Assembly (NCBI GenBank): GCA_951230915.1
Contig: OX579638.1
Coordinates: 22,028,696-22,092,695, forward strand
Length of the DNA stretch: 64,000 bases
Direction of reading: 5' to 3'
Origin: Antitrichia curtipendula
Lineage: Eukaryota > Streptophyta > Bryopsida > Hypnales > Leucodontaceae
A program made the translations under genes and the position numbers. Position 1 is the stretch's first letter. Each line of letters begins with the position of its first letter. Under the pieces are notes generated by a model. The model worked only from the letters and a program-made list of their open reading frames with translations, was not told where the DNA came from and ran no database searches. Of this stretch, positions 21,320 through 32,580 are shown piece by piece.

Positions 21320-24300
21320 CTATTTGGCGGTGGGCGTCAGTATCTCACAAAAGTGACTGATTTGTGTGAGCCTCTCGCCTGCTACAGTTGAATCGTGGTA
21401 CATAGCTGGATCACGTGGATAACCTTTCTGCAAGCATGCCCACAAATCGACCAAGTTAGAGAACTGGGCTAGGTCGTAGATATGTAAGTGTACCTCACGA
21501 CGGAGCTAAGACCACATTCAAGATGATACGTCATTCTAAAACTCAGAGATTTCCTCCCTTCTGAGACACTTCACCAGAGCATGAACTGATTCACGTACAA
21601 CAACCACCCAAAAAGAAGAATGAACGTGAACATCAAACACATGCCAAACGAGGACAACATAAAAAGAAATTCTCACGAGAGCTGTAAAAAGACAGCAACA
21701 CGCACCGAAGCCAAGGCCTCAAAGGTATCCTCTTTGATGTTGCGCTCCCTTATTACCACTGGAAATGCAGTAGAACCATTTTGCATTCGACAAAACATAC
21801 GCGTATCCCTCACTCTCATGAGAACTCCATCCACACGCAACTGTTCGCAGATAGTAGCATTGAGTAAGTAACATCTAAAAGAGGACACAGAACCTACCAT
21901 GAATATATTCACAACTGACATTTAAAAGGAAATTAATTGTCCGCCAAAAAGATGGCAACACATCAATTCCAGTTTGCAATTCGATTGAGTCGCTTTCGAA
22001 AGAATGCACAAAACTAGAGGGAGGGGGGGGGCATTAGATGTGAAGTCAAGAAACACAAGGACATATCGTGCGAATATCAATCTTAACAATATATTTGGTC
22101 ACGTATAAATCTTTAAAGCTAACTCAATATTAAACAGAACTGAACTGATGCTAGGATACAACCTACAAAGCTAAGGCTTACCCAAAAGCGGAGCAGGAGA
22201 AACCAGCAGGTGGGCATCACCCTCTGCAACATACACCCACAAATCCAGTGAGAAGGCAGATTATCAACAGCTATGAACGCACAACAGGAAACGCACAATC
22301 CCAAAGCTCGTCAACAAAAATTGGAGCGGGCATCGACTGCATACCACTTTAGCAGTTAAAAGTGATATCCCATTGTCAGCCAACTCGTCCTCATACAGCA
22401 CCACCTGTAAAAAACAGTCAGAACATGGATAGATACAGAAAAAGTAGCGAAAGATATTCAGATACTTCAGTACAGTCCCTGAGCAATTTACATTAAGAAC
22501 AGGCATCTTTAAAATTCACCTTTGCCATAATAAAGCACAAACGCACCAATTAATGGAAGCGTGTCCATCTGGTTCAAGCTGAAATTACCGACACCGTCTC
22601 AAGCAAAGAGCCGAGTGAAAACTGATGCTAGCTTACAAAACTTGTAGAGCTCATGATGAGAAAACAGCTCCTGAACAAAATTATTTGTTCTTGTATTGCA
22701 ACTGTAATCAAATTATATTACAATAAACTAGACAATGAATTAGAATGTGTTAGCCGTCTCAAGTCCTTGCTGGCCATGCTTAGGACAAAAAATCCTAAAT
22801 ATTACCTCATCGAAGAACAGTATTGGGTCCCTTGCTTGCAGCGCGGCCACATCAATCCGTTCTTCGCTTTCCACCCACTCCACTGCTTCCTCCACGATGC
22901 CCTGTTCATTCCAACCAGGTACGAGCACAAAGCTCTCAAAACAGCAGAACTACCATCATGATTGCAAACTTCTTATTTGCATACCAAGGATCCATCTTTC
23001 AGGTCAAATGCAAAAAACATAAACATATGAGATGAACCACATGACCAGACTGCTTACCGAGGGCCAATACCTGATCATTCAGTGAGATTAAAGCTAACAC
23101 GATACACCCCTAAATGTCATCACTGATACAAATCACTGAATACAAAGGTGCATACTAGAACACTAAGATCACTGCGAAAGTAAGTAGATGAATTAGGTCA
23201 ACTTCTCGCTAACTGTACTCTAAAGGATCCCACAGAGCTTTCCTCCTCCAGGCCCAATACTTTGAAAGACACAGATAAAGACCCCCAATCCTGGCCTTAG
23301 GGTGCTCTTGGAAGACTCACTCAAATCACAAACCCTACAGAGGGGAACGAGTAGGGCTTGTGATAAGGCCGGAACGGTTGCTGGGCTCATTGCCTCCTCT
23401 ATAATTCCTAGTAATCGACCTAGGTTGAATTCAAATTTTGGTTTTGTAGATTAAACTTTAGATAGGACTTAGTCACCTTCCATACCCTGTAGGACGCCAG
23501 GTCTGCATGGCATGTCCTCTATACTAATCCTGTCTCAATTTCTCAGAATACAGATAATTCAACAGATACCATACGCAAGAACCGACGAGAAACAAGTCCT
23601 CCTGGTTTTTCCCCTTCTTAGACTACAAAAAATTCAACAGACAATCATATGCATGAAATTACGGGACACAAACCTCTTTGTTTTCAACGCATTGACTTCC
23701 AGCATATGGTGTTGTGAATGTGTAGTCATAGTCTAATCTCACTTGTTCATTTGGCTTCCTGCAACAGGAGCCAATCAACATCAATAACGACAATACAAGT
23801 CCAAATGTAAACATACCATAATCAAATAGCACCAAACGCAACAAGCGAGATTCCGTAAAAGAGGAGACTCCAAAGCACCCAAAGCAAGCTAAATTATTGC
23901 GATTAAAACTGCAGGTGAATGAAGAGCGTTACGTGCGGAATTTCCACTTGGCCGCAGCAGGAACCTCGACGGGAGGCAGACTCTCCTCACGCCACCCTCG
24001 CAGTGCATCCAAAGCATTGAAATGGATCTTCACCCCAGTGGCTTCGTGGACCAGTTCCAGAGAATTGTCGCCAAACACCATCTCCGGCAAATGAATCGTT
24101 CCCAACAGTTTCTCCAACCTGTTCTCCATTATCACGAACACTTGAGTATCGTAGTACCCCCCAGAAGCCCAACGATTCATCGTTTCAAACGACCAAATCA
24201 ATTTTCCATATTGTGAAGAATCCATAACTCAGATGGAGCCAAATTTTAGATCACCAGAATCAGCGAAGAACATCGCATATGTTGGTCAAAACATAAAAAA

Positions 24301-25394
24301 AATTGGTCAAACGAAAGTTCTCATACAACCTACTCAAAACTGCTGAAAAAATGAGACCCAATGAGGGCCACATAGTCCCTGTATTGCCATTCCTTTTTGT
24401 CAAAATCTACGTCAAGCATTTCAATTCTGGGGGCACAAGTACAATCGGGAATCTCCGCTGCAGAATGTCCCTAGTAGAAACATCCTCCGAGGTCACGGAC
24501 TCTACATTCTTACCCAATTCTGCAGTACTACAATCGCAGGAGGGTTTCAACGTAGCGAGGGTTTCTATTCTGATCCTTCGTAAATTGTGCATACGTTACC
24601 CAAGCAACGGATTCCTTGATGCGTTGGAGTGCGCTTTCATTCCGCAGCCCAAACATATAGAAATTTAGACCAATCTACCTAACCTGGCAACTTTGAGTGT
24701 CTAAATGTTAGGTCATTTCCAAAATTTCGAACCAGTTGCAACAGAAGACGCAAAACCCAAAAGAAAAGTCTCCATAAAACCTACTCAAAACTATTGAACA
24801 AAAGAAACCCAATTCGAGCCACATAGGTCTTGTACTGTCACTCGCACAGGTTTTTTAGTCTACGTCTAGCATTACAATTCTGCAGTGTCATATAAGTACT
24901 ACAATCGCAGGAGGGTTTTAACGTAGCGAGGGTTTCTCATCCGATCCTTCGTAACCTTTCCATACGGTATCCAAACAACGGATTCTTTGGTGCATTTGAG
25001 TCCTCTTTCATTCCCCAACCAAAACATATAAAAATTTAGACCAGTCTACCTACACTGGCAACCTTGAGTGTCTCAATGTTAGGTCATTTCCAAAATTTCG
25101 AACTTATTGCAACATAAGAACGCAAACTCTGTTCAGGGGAATTGAGGGCACTCACTTCTCCCGAGGGCCCATCTTGAGAATGGCGGTCTTCCGCGTCTGG
25201 ATGGACCATCCGGCGACGCGAATCCCGTGGACACCCTGCTCCTGCCCATTCTGGATTAATTGCGCCCCTGCAGCCTTGAGAGCCTGCTGGCGGAGAGACT
25301 CCTCGTCTTCTTCTCCCACCAAGCAATCGTCGGCTGTGGGCAACCCCGAGGGTACGTTCACAGCATCGCCGCAAGCGCAATTGTGACACGCCAT
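21320..25394 (-). CDS. TIP41: TIP41-like protein, PP2A/TOR-pathway regulator, 8 exons
   Basis: TIP41/TIPRL proteins bind PP2A-type catalytic subunits or the Tap42/TAP46 partner and modulate TOR signalling in the cytosol. Exons from 5' to 3' on the minus strand: 25394-25156, 24118-23933, 23758-23674, 22901-22806, 22404-22345, 22223-22182, 21840-21706 and 21427-21320. All introns are GT-AG and phases agree, giving 316 residues. Family landmarks are HLPEMVFGDNSLEL (from residue 89), IHFNALDALRGW, PVEVPAAAKWKFR, LDYDYTFTTPY (150-160), VLYEDELADNGISLL (from 204), PTCWFLLLRFWLRVDGVL and the closing segment KGYPRDP. The N-terminal 45 residues (cysteine-rich MACHNCACGDA, then acidic) are not a conserved part of the family. 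Exon 2 begins at the acceptor ending 24119; an apparent upstream ATG at 24225 in the same frame is intronic. Intron 1 is enlarged by a tandem duplication. Confidence 0.94.
24226..25113. repeat. Tandem duplication in TIP41-like intron 1, with a segment shared with DA2-like intron 1
   Basis: Copy A (about 24310-24737) and copy B (about 24758-25113) share CCTACTCAAAACT, CAATCGCAGGAGGGTTT, AACGTAGCGAGGGTTTCT and TTAGGTCATTTCCAAAATTT. Copy B lacks about 75 bp present in A (around 24430-24510). The segment 24226-24356 also matches 81-213 in the DA2-like intron, so at least the left part belongs to a dispersed repeat. Confidence 0.85.
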
Positions 25395-25605
25395 TGTTGA
25401 TGTAGTGAGCGTGATCAGTACAGAGACAAAGCGATCGCGGAAGAAGACGACTGATGTAGCGGAATAAAAACGCAGGCACAGCTTCCGTCAAAATGCACTC
25501 AAATAGTCTTGGAAATCCCGCCCTCTTCACGGAAACGTTGCTTTGAAATCCCACATCGGGTTAAGATAACTTACGCTTACTATAAGTGAGTAGTTGGAAA
25601 GAGGG

Positions 25606-26020
25606 TAAGGTAATATTCTCTTAAAAGCGACCATTTAAGGGCTGGTCCACCTTTTTCACAGGCTTCCGTGGACAGAAATATTTTTGGATCATTTTTCAGA
25701 GAAAGAAAAATAGATGCGTTACCTAACACAGGTGGTTTTGTATTTTTTCAAGCATTTTTGAATTACTTATAAATTTTCAAAGACTCAAGGCATAGACACC
25801 TATTTGTGAACATAGGTCTTCCAAAATCTGTCCACTTACAACTTGTAAAAAGATGTGCGGAAATCAAAGACAATGATTGGCTTTTGCAATAGGAAAACAA
25901 TTTTTCCTCGATGCATTCAATTGCTAAACTGGTCCATTTAAGGATCACCCGATCTCCATTCTCCACCTAAAAATAGGGGTGGTTTGAAGAAAATGGGCGC
26001 TTTTAGAGCACACTACCTTA
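25606..26020. mobile_element. TIR element of the TAAGGTA superfamily (415 bp), copy 1
   Basis: The left end TAAGGTAATATTCTCTTAAA is mirrored by the right end, whose complement reads TAAGGTAGTGTGCTCTAAAA. The interior aligns almost end to end with 28819-29229, sharing AGATGTGCGGAAATCAAAGA and TCCATTTAAGGATCAC. It is non-coding and lies just upstream of the TIP41-like gene, within its likely promoter region. Confidence 0.85.
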
Positions 26021-27435
26021 TCGGTAACTTACTATAAGGTAAGACCTAAATCCTTTCAAATAAGCAAGTATAGTAAGTATGCCAATGACCAAGCAAATTT
26101 CATTATTCTTCTTTAGTAAATACTGCCTAATTTTTAGTTGGACCTTGTTGAAAGTCAACAAAATATATTAGTTTCTTGTGCATTTGGGGGATACTATTTA
26201 AATAAATTATGAATTTTCAAACTTTTGAAAATAGGTGTACTAACAAAGTGGTCTTAGGCTCTTAAAAGTAGAGGTATTACATTGTAGGCAAAACTTGGTA
26301 GAGGTTGGTTTTAGAAAGGGATCAAAATTAGGTGTAGTTGTCTTACTATACAATAGAAGTGAGGTAGAGGCAAAGTCTTAAAAGGAGATCCAAAAGCGAA
26401 GGTTTGGAAAAAGGAGTTAGTTTTAAGAGATTTAAAACATCCACTTAAGTTGATGTGTGTATATAAAGTCCGAATTACAACTAGGGATTAGTTTTCACTT
26501 GTAGACAAATAAGATCATAAATTTCCAAAAATAAAATAGTTTTTTTGGAATTTTTTGTATTTTTTGTAAAGCTCTAATGGCAATATTGAAGAAACCTTTG
26601 CTTGTAAAGCAAGACAATGATACAAAGAAAGAAAGACTCTCGAAGATAGATCGCTTGTTTTAATAGAAAATAGTATAAAATTGAAGTAATATTTTGGCTA
26701 ATACTAATTAAAAATAGTGTGACTTTGATAATTAGTATCATTCACACTAGTAGTGTGAAATAGTATTCATTGATTTATCTTATTAGATGAGTTTATTCTA
26801 TTAATGTAAGAGTTTCAATAATATCAAGACCTTACACTAATTGAATGAATGTGGTCTAATTGGTGTGAACTTTTAGAAAAAATGAGGATGAAAATAAATG
26901 AAAGGAGACCCAAGACTTAAAGGATAATTATACTAAATGGATTTTTAATTGCAACATGTTCAACACAAGGAAATTGAAATAAGGGCACAAAATTAGAAAA
27001 TCTACCTATTGAAGTTTGACCTTTTAATTTTGGCATATAATATTCAAATGTCATTTAAGACTTCACTTCATGTTAATTACAATGTGCATATGCATCAAAG
27101 TGAAAATAAATGTATTAACATGCACTTATAAATGAGACCAAAATTTGCTCAGCTATAGAATATTCAAATATAGGTAAGTTTCCAAACTGAAACCAAAATT
27201 TCTCTTCGAAACAAAAATTTGCTCAAGATTGATTTTCAAAAACTTGGAAGTAGTATTTAACAAAAAGTTTTTCATTTCTAAATTGATTAAACTTCAATTT
27301 GGTCCTTCAAAATCATGAGATAATATTGCACTTTTGTGATTGAATAAACATCTTATTGGGTTCCATGTTTCATACATACTTATAGATATATAAAATCTTG
27401 AAGGAGGTTCTAGATACTAGTATAGTGAGCAATGA
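26021..27435. other. AT-rich spacer with repeat fragments
   Basis: No gene. Around 26690-26870 a palindromic phrase (TCACACTAGTAGTGTGA, 26750-26766) lies in sequence related to 28540-28620 and 12100-12190, so it is probably part of another degraded element. Confidence 0.45.
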
Positions 27436-27673
27436 TGTTAGCACGTGAGCGCAAAGACATGAGCCTATAAACCTTGAACCTGGTTGTAGATATGTATCTA
27501 CAACCATTTCAATGTGTTTATCACATATACACCTATTAACTTAGGTGTATTATAATATGAAAAGAGTCTACAACATAGGTACCTATAACACAAACACTTC
27601 TAACCATAGATGGTGTCTATAATATAGATTCTTAGGTTCATGGGCTTATAGATTTTATGCTCACATGCTAGCA
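27436..27673. mobile_element. Small TIR element, GCTAGCA family (238 bp), second copy
   Basis: The left end TGTTAGCACGTGAGC is mirrored by GCTCACATGCTAGCA (13 of 15 positions). The interior has GACATGAGCCTATAAACC near the left and GGTTCATGGGCTTATAG near the right, plus short palindromic TATAAC...GTTATA-type phrases, as in 20508-20742. Confidence 0.7.
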
Positions 27674-28818
27674 CTTCCCATATAGTATGAGAGTATAGTT
27701 TTAATTGAGGCCCATATGGCTTTAACTTATAATCTTGAAATTATACTTTCTCTAAAAGTTGATAAAAAAAAAGAGTATGATTTCTAAGCTATAAACCTTT
27801 AAATTTATAGCTATAATAAATGAGTATTACAACAATTTATTATACTAATGTGTGCAACAATAATTTACTAAAGTCATACTATATTAAATTAACATAAGCT
27901 GGAATATTCTTGTATTCTACTAATCTACATCCAATCTAATTTTGTAGTAATAAGAATTTTGCAAAAAAATAGCAATTCTAAGTCCTCACTAATACAATGA
28001 ATCAATGTAGTGTAGTCTTCATTACTTCAATAAAACTTGTTGTCTCTACTACCTCCAAGTAAATGAAACAAGCAACTACACTAGCTTGCAAGTGAGATAA
28101 CTACTCAAACTTCGTCAAGGTACACTAATTTGTCCTATTAGTGAAGGTAAAAAATTAGTGTCACCACAAAAAAAAAAAAAATTTAAATTTAAACAATATT
28201 TCCTACATGAGCGTCAAACTCAGATATAAATTATGTATTTTTTGAAATATTTTAAAATTTAAAATACTATATTATAGGTGAAATGTCCAAAATATTGTAA
28301 AAAATTTCATAAAATAACGTTTCCAAGTTTCCAATTGTAAGACATGTATTTAATGATTATCATTAAATAATTTTAAAAACAAGATATTGCCATCAATTAA
28401 AAAACAAGATAAATTGTGACAATCAAAACAAGAAGAGATAGATTACCAAAATTCTAATTTTAAATGTGATTTTCAACTTGCAAAAAACATTCAATATCGA
28501 AAAGTAAAGTATATCACCAGTTTGGTGCCAAATTTGACCTTCACTAATTTTAAATAGTAAGTCTGACTTTAGTAAATTAATGTCACTCACACTATTAGGA
28601 GAAATCAGTGTAGCTTCAGTCAACGCAAAATCAATTTGTTTGTTTTTCTAGCACCTTGGAGCCAGACTCTAGTGTTGTGGTATTAGTGTTGTGATATAGT
28701 GACAGTGGTTTAAATTTGGAGGGACCATCCATTTTTTGCATGGTGTACTACTACCACACAAAAAAAATTGTGCAAAATTTGCTTCTCCCCCTTCTATCTA
28801 GAGCCAACTAGTAAATGC
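27674..28818. other. AT-rich spacer with repeat fragments
   Basis: No gene. Around 28125-28180 and 28540-28630 lie fragments related to the repeat in DRC2 intron 7. Otherwise nothing was recognised. Confidence 0.4.
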
Positions 28819-29229
28819 TAAAGTAGTATGCTCTAAAAACAACCATTTAAGGACTAATCCACCTTTATTATAGGTTTCATAGACAAAAAAATTATTAGAT
28901 TATTTTTTAGAGAAAGAAAAATAGATGTGGAACCTAACACAAGTGGTTTTCTATTTTTCCAAGTATTTTTGAATTACTTACAAATTTTCAAAGATTTGGG
29001 TCATAGGCACCTATTTGTGACTATAGGTCTCCCAAAATCCGTCCACTTGCAACTTGTAAAGATGTGCGGAAATCAAAGACAATGATTGGCTCTTGCAATA
29101 GAAAAATAAATTTTCCTCAATTCACTCAATTGCTATAGTGGTTCATTTAAGGATCACTTCATTTCCATTTTCCAACTAAAAATAGGGCCAATTTGAAGGA
29201 GAGGGTCGCTTTTAGAGCATACTACTTTA
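28819..29229. mobile_element. TIR element of the TAAGGTA superfamily (411 bp), copy 2
   Basis: The left end TAAAGTAGTATGCTCTAAAA is mirrored by the right end, whose complement reads TAAAGTAGTATGCTCTAAAA. The terminal match is perfect over at least 20 bp, the best preserved of the superfamily. The interior aligns with 25606-26020. Confidence 0.88.
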
Positions 29230-29341
29230 GTAAAGAAATTGAGCTGTCCTAGTTGCACTGCCAAGGAATAGAATGGCCTTTCGGGGTTTTTTAGGATTTA
29301 GGGTCTATAACTTGTATGTTGCTAGTTCCCCTACCATGACA

Positions 29342-29543
29342 AGAAACACACGTTTCAAGTGACTAGCCTAAATTTTTTCAAACGAATTTTAGGTGACATT
29401 CAATGCAATAACTCATGTTTTTATGTCAACAAAAATGTCCAATGTAACATAAATGTTGACATAAAAACATGAGTTGTTGCATTGGATGTCACCTAAAATC
29501 CGTTTTAAAAAATTAGGCTTGTCACCTAAAATGCAGGTTTTTT
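29342..29543. mobile_element. Fold-back element (near-complete hairpin, about 200 bp)
   Basis: The arms 29342-29431 and 29454-29543 are inverted copies around a 22-bp loop. The inner 66 bp pair almost perfectly (AGCCTAA... with ACATAAAAACATGAG on the other side). The outer 20 bp are weaker. It has no coding capacity. It resembles a fold-back MITE; if transcribed it would make a long hairpin RNA. Confidence 0.85.
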
Positions 29544-30360
29544 ATAATGTGTTGTTTTTGGGCCTGCAAGAGCTCCTATTGCTCCATTTTTTTTTGAACC
29601 TGCAGGTGCCTAGTTTCTCCTTCAATTTCCCAATCCTCCAATCGCACTTTTGAAGTCATTCTCCCTTTTGTTATCCCAATTGTGATTTTTCAAGATATGA
29701 GGACCACTCATGCCTCGAGTCATGCTCTTCGATAGAAAGCACAACATCTATAGAGCCCAATTAAAGCCCGGATCCCTTGGAAGGCTGGAACCTTGCCCAT
29801 GCCAAGAGGAGGAAGAAGAAGCTACTATACTATAGTGAGATTGTTACCACGGAGCTAGCAACTGCATGCACCACCATCGCCAATACCAAGCTCGCCAAAT
29901 TCTACTGTAAGGTAGCCGACCCTTTCCAATCACTTAACCTTGAAATGACTTGGGCGCTATCATTAGAGAGAAAATCAAGCCTCACGAGGGCCGCCAGAAA
30001 GCGACCAAACTAGTCTATTAATTGAAAATAGGCTCCTTGACAAATCTAGCTACAATGGGTGATCAGATGCTCTCACTTTCGAGAAGGATGCCAAGACTTC
30101 ATAATTAGCATGTAGCAAATTTTTTTTTAATATTCACCTTTATCAAAGTGCATGGTGATTAATTGGCAAATGAACAAATTAAGTGAAATTAAGCAAAGTG
30201 AGATGACTTTTAATGCTAATTGCCATAAAAAATTTAAAAACTCTAAAATTTTCTAATTAGCTCTACAAGCCACTTAGTGTAGCACGTTTGAAGTTGAAAA
30301 GAGAAGCACTTTATACAAGTTGGATAGTAGGTTAAATGTTAAGTTTGTGGAATACCTCCA
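29544..30360. other. Mixed tract, unrecognised
   Basis: A GC-richer stretch (29560-30060) has an open frame at 29777-30013 (78 codons, plus strand) that resembles no family I know. It could be a scrap of an exon or transposon. The last 300 bp are AT-rich. Confidence 0.25.
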
Positions 30361-30404
30361 CTTTAACGAAATTTCCCATCAAAATGCCAGAAGCTTAGAA
30401 GTAC

Positions 30405-30862
30405 CTGCCTGTGGAAATAGAGGGCCTGGAGATCGCTGTACTCGCAGCGCAAAGGATACGTTCTCCGATTGGTGTCGACGGCCCAGAAGTGCTTGTTAAT
30501 CCCCAGAACAGACTGATACGCATCGGCGATGCCGACATCGTAATATATATGGTCGAGGATCAAGGACGTTTCCTTGATCGGAAGACGTGAAATTCGCAAG
30601 GGAATAGATGCCGGTATAATCTTCGCAGAAGTAGCGTGTCCTCTTGAAGTGCATGTTCTGGCCACACGCGGAAAAACAACGGGGCCGAGATGTTCCGGAA
30701 CATCGAGGCTTCCAACTTGGACTTGTCGTAGACACCCACAACACCACTCTGGAGCAGGGGCGGAATCTGCAGGCCTGTTATGGCCGTGCCACACAAGATG
30801 ACGAGGACAAGGACTTTAATTGACCACCATGATGGTTTCTTCGGAGATCTCTTCCAAGCCAT
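30405..30862 (-). pseudogene. Unrecognised single-pass membrane protein gene with two frame breaks
   Basis: The start ATG (30862) is followed by a basic stretch (MAWKRSPKKPSWW), then one hydrophobic segment (about residues 14-32, VLVLVILCGTAITGL). That fits a type II signal anchor of a Golgi or plasma-membrane enzyme. Coding quality continues but moves through all three minus frames. The first frame runs to about 30660, the second from about 30660 to 30575 (containing RTRYFCEDYTGIYSLANF) and the third to 30405 (containing DHIYYDVGIADAYQSVLGIN). Each shift is equivalent to one lost base. The third frame ends at a donor (CAG then GTACTT, 30404), but no downstream exon was found. It is either a decaying gene or a real gene with assembly errors. 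I do not recognise the family. A TATA box and a UTR intron upstream argue that it is, or recently was, a gene. Confidence 0.5.
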
Positions 30863-31345
30863 ATTTCACTGATCGAATTGGAAAGACTGGAAACAAGTAA
30901 CACCTTGAATTTGCGCATTCTTCCGACCTGCATATATGGTCATATCGATATACGTTAGTACGTGCGCACTTGGCTCAAAAACAAAGATCTGTTACCTAAG
31001 CATCATATCATTCACGGATTGAACCCAAAAGATTTCTATATCTGAGCTCATATATTTGTTTCTTGCTATAGCTAGTCTGCAATGCTGGAAAACGTAACTC
31101 TGTCCCTGCATTGTGAAAGTTCTGATCTTGGACCTATTCTAGCTAGTGATGGATCAGGAGATCGAACAGTTGAGGAGACGTACTGACTAGCTAGCTTGAC
31201 AAGATCGATCGAGGATAGATTCATATTGAGTTTCAACTTGAAAAATATTTGCATGTACTGGAAAGAAACTGAAACATCTAACAATGGTGGAACGCACGTA
31301 CCTAAGAGCTTGGAATGCATGAAGCCGGATCGCTGCAGAAGGAGA
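30863..31345 (-). other. Leader and 5'UTR intron of the frame-broken membrane protein gene
   Basis: On the minus strand a donor CTTAG|GTACGT lies at 31302/31301 and an acceptor ATATGCAG ends at 30928. This leaves a short leader exon upstream and 65 bp of leader before the ATG at 30862. The splice sites are inferred by consensus only. Confidence 0.4.
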
Positions 31346-31370
31346 ATGTTGCATGTAACCTTCATCCCTC

Positions 31371-31380
31371 ATTTTTATAG
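31371..31380 (-). promoter_or_regulatory. Probable TATA box
   Basis: The minus strand reads CTATAAAAAT in a GC-balanced context, about 70 bp upstream of the inferred UTR donor. This is the expected spacing for a transcription start near 31345. Confidence 0.5.
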
Positions 31381-31449
31381 CCCGTCCTGGAGGCGTAGGC
31401 AGAGCAACTTGCCGACTACGGACGGTCAAATTTCTTACCAGAGTCCCTA

Positions 31450-32222
31450 GCTGTGGGATAAGTTGACCTAGCTTGGAGTTAAAGGGTTAAAATAGAAAAA
31501 CATTTATTGTACACCATGCAATATTGCAGACAAGAGAGCCCACGGTAATATCTGTACACTAATTGCATGAACAAAGCAGAGAAATTCATGGATTTTGCAC
31601 GTCGATCCATTGTCTGTACTCGAAATGCGATCCTAACGTCGATCAATTTCGTTAAATCAGCGATGATCCGGTATTCCATAAGCCAAGAATTGCGGCATAT
31701 ATCTTCGCGAAGGTCTAATTTCAGGTCACAAACTAGGATATGTACAGATTCTGGTTCAGGCCGCCGCGAATTCTGAACCGCGCCAAAGGAATGGAATATA
31801 TATCGATCACCAATTTAACGAAATTGACGTTCCCTCTGCAGCGTCATACAGTGTTCAGAGCGTGGCTCATTTCGAATTCACTCTATAACCCCTTTCGATC
31901 AGTACTGGCTCCTTGATCAAATCATTTCAGTTCGTTGCTTGCTCGAGCTAGGGTTCACCGTGCCATTTCAATGGATTTGCAACAATTTTTGCAACAATCA
32001 CGTTAAGTATGTCGCACTGTCAAAATCTGTGTGTTTGAACAATGCAAGCAGGAGCCAAGATTTTTCTTTCTTTTTTGAAACAAATGAAACGAATTCCATT
32101 GCAAGAGGAGGTGCCAAGACTTCTGACATGACTTAGCATTGTTCACCTTGAATTACGAATCTAAACGTCATACTGGTCATCAATCTATAATGGATTAGGT
32201 CATTGCAAAGCGGACCGGGTTA
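31450..32222. other. Balanced-composition spacer, unrecognised
   Basis: It is higher in GC than its surroundings, with several short palindromes (GATCGATC, GAATTC). The open frames at 31567-31776 and 31939-32136 (plus strand) show no recognisable product. Confidence 0.35.
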
Positions 32223-32529
32223 TAAGGTAGCCTGCTCAGTCTTACGTTAAAGCGACCTTTCAAGAGCTGACTACATTTGAGGGGAAGCTAAACTCCTTGA
32301 AACAATTTTCAGTAAATTTTCATAGGTCCAAGGAAAACGGAATTGGTATCGAACCCTAGTCGTTTCATATTTTTTGGACCTTCATGGAATTAGTTACAAA
32401 TTTTTGAAGTTAAAACGCAATCGTCACTAGAAAAGCAACCACTTCTTGAAATGTACACTATTGGTATATTGGATAAAGTGTACCTATGTACCTATGTGTT
32501 AGTGGTCACTTTTAGAGCATCCTACCTTA
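32223..32529. mobile_element. TIR element of the TAAGGTA superfamily (307 bp)
   Basis: The left end is TAAGGTAGCCTGCTCAG, followed by GTTAAAGCGACC; the right end's complement reads TAAGGTAGGATGCTCTAAAA. The interior shares CGTTTCATATTTTTTGGA and GGAATTAGTTA with 59020-59354, so these two form one sub-family. Confidence 0.75.
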
Positions 32530-32580
32530 GAGAATTGAGTTGTAAGTTATATCCAAGTAACTTGATCTATATTAGGTTTC

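Noticed and set aside
24119..24225. An in-frame ATG and 36 extra residues before TIP41 exon 2
   Set aside because: Splicing at the acceptor ending 24119 joins exon 1 in phase and restores the family sequence; the extra residues have no counterpart in the family.
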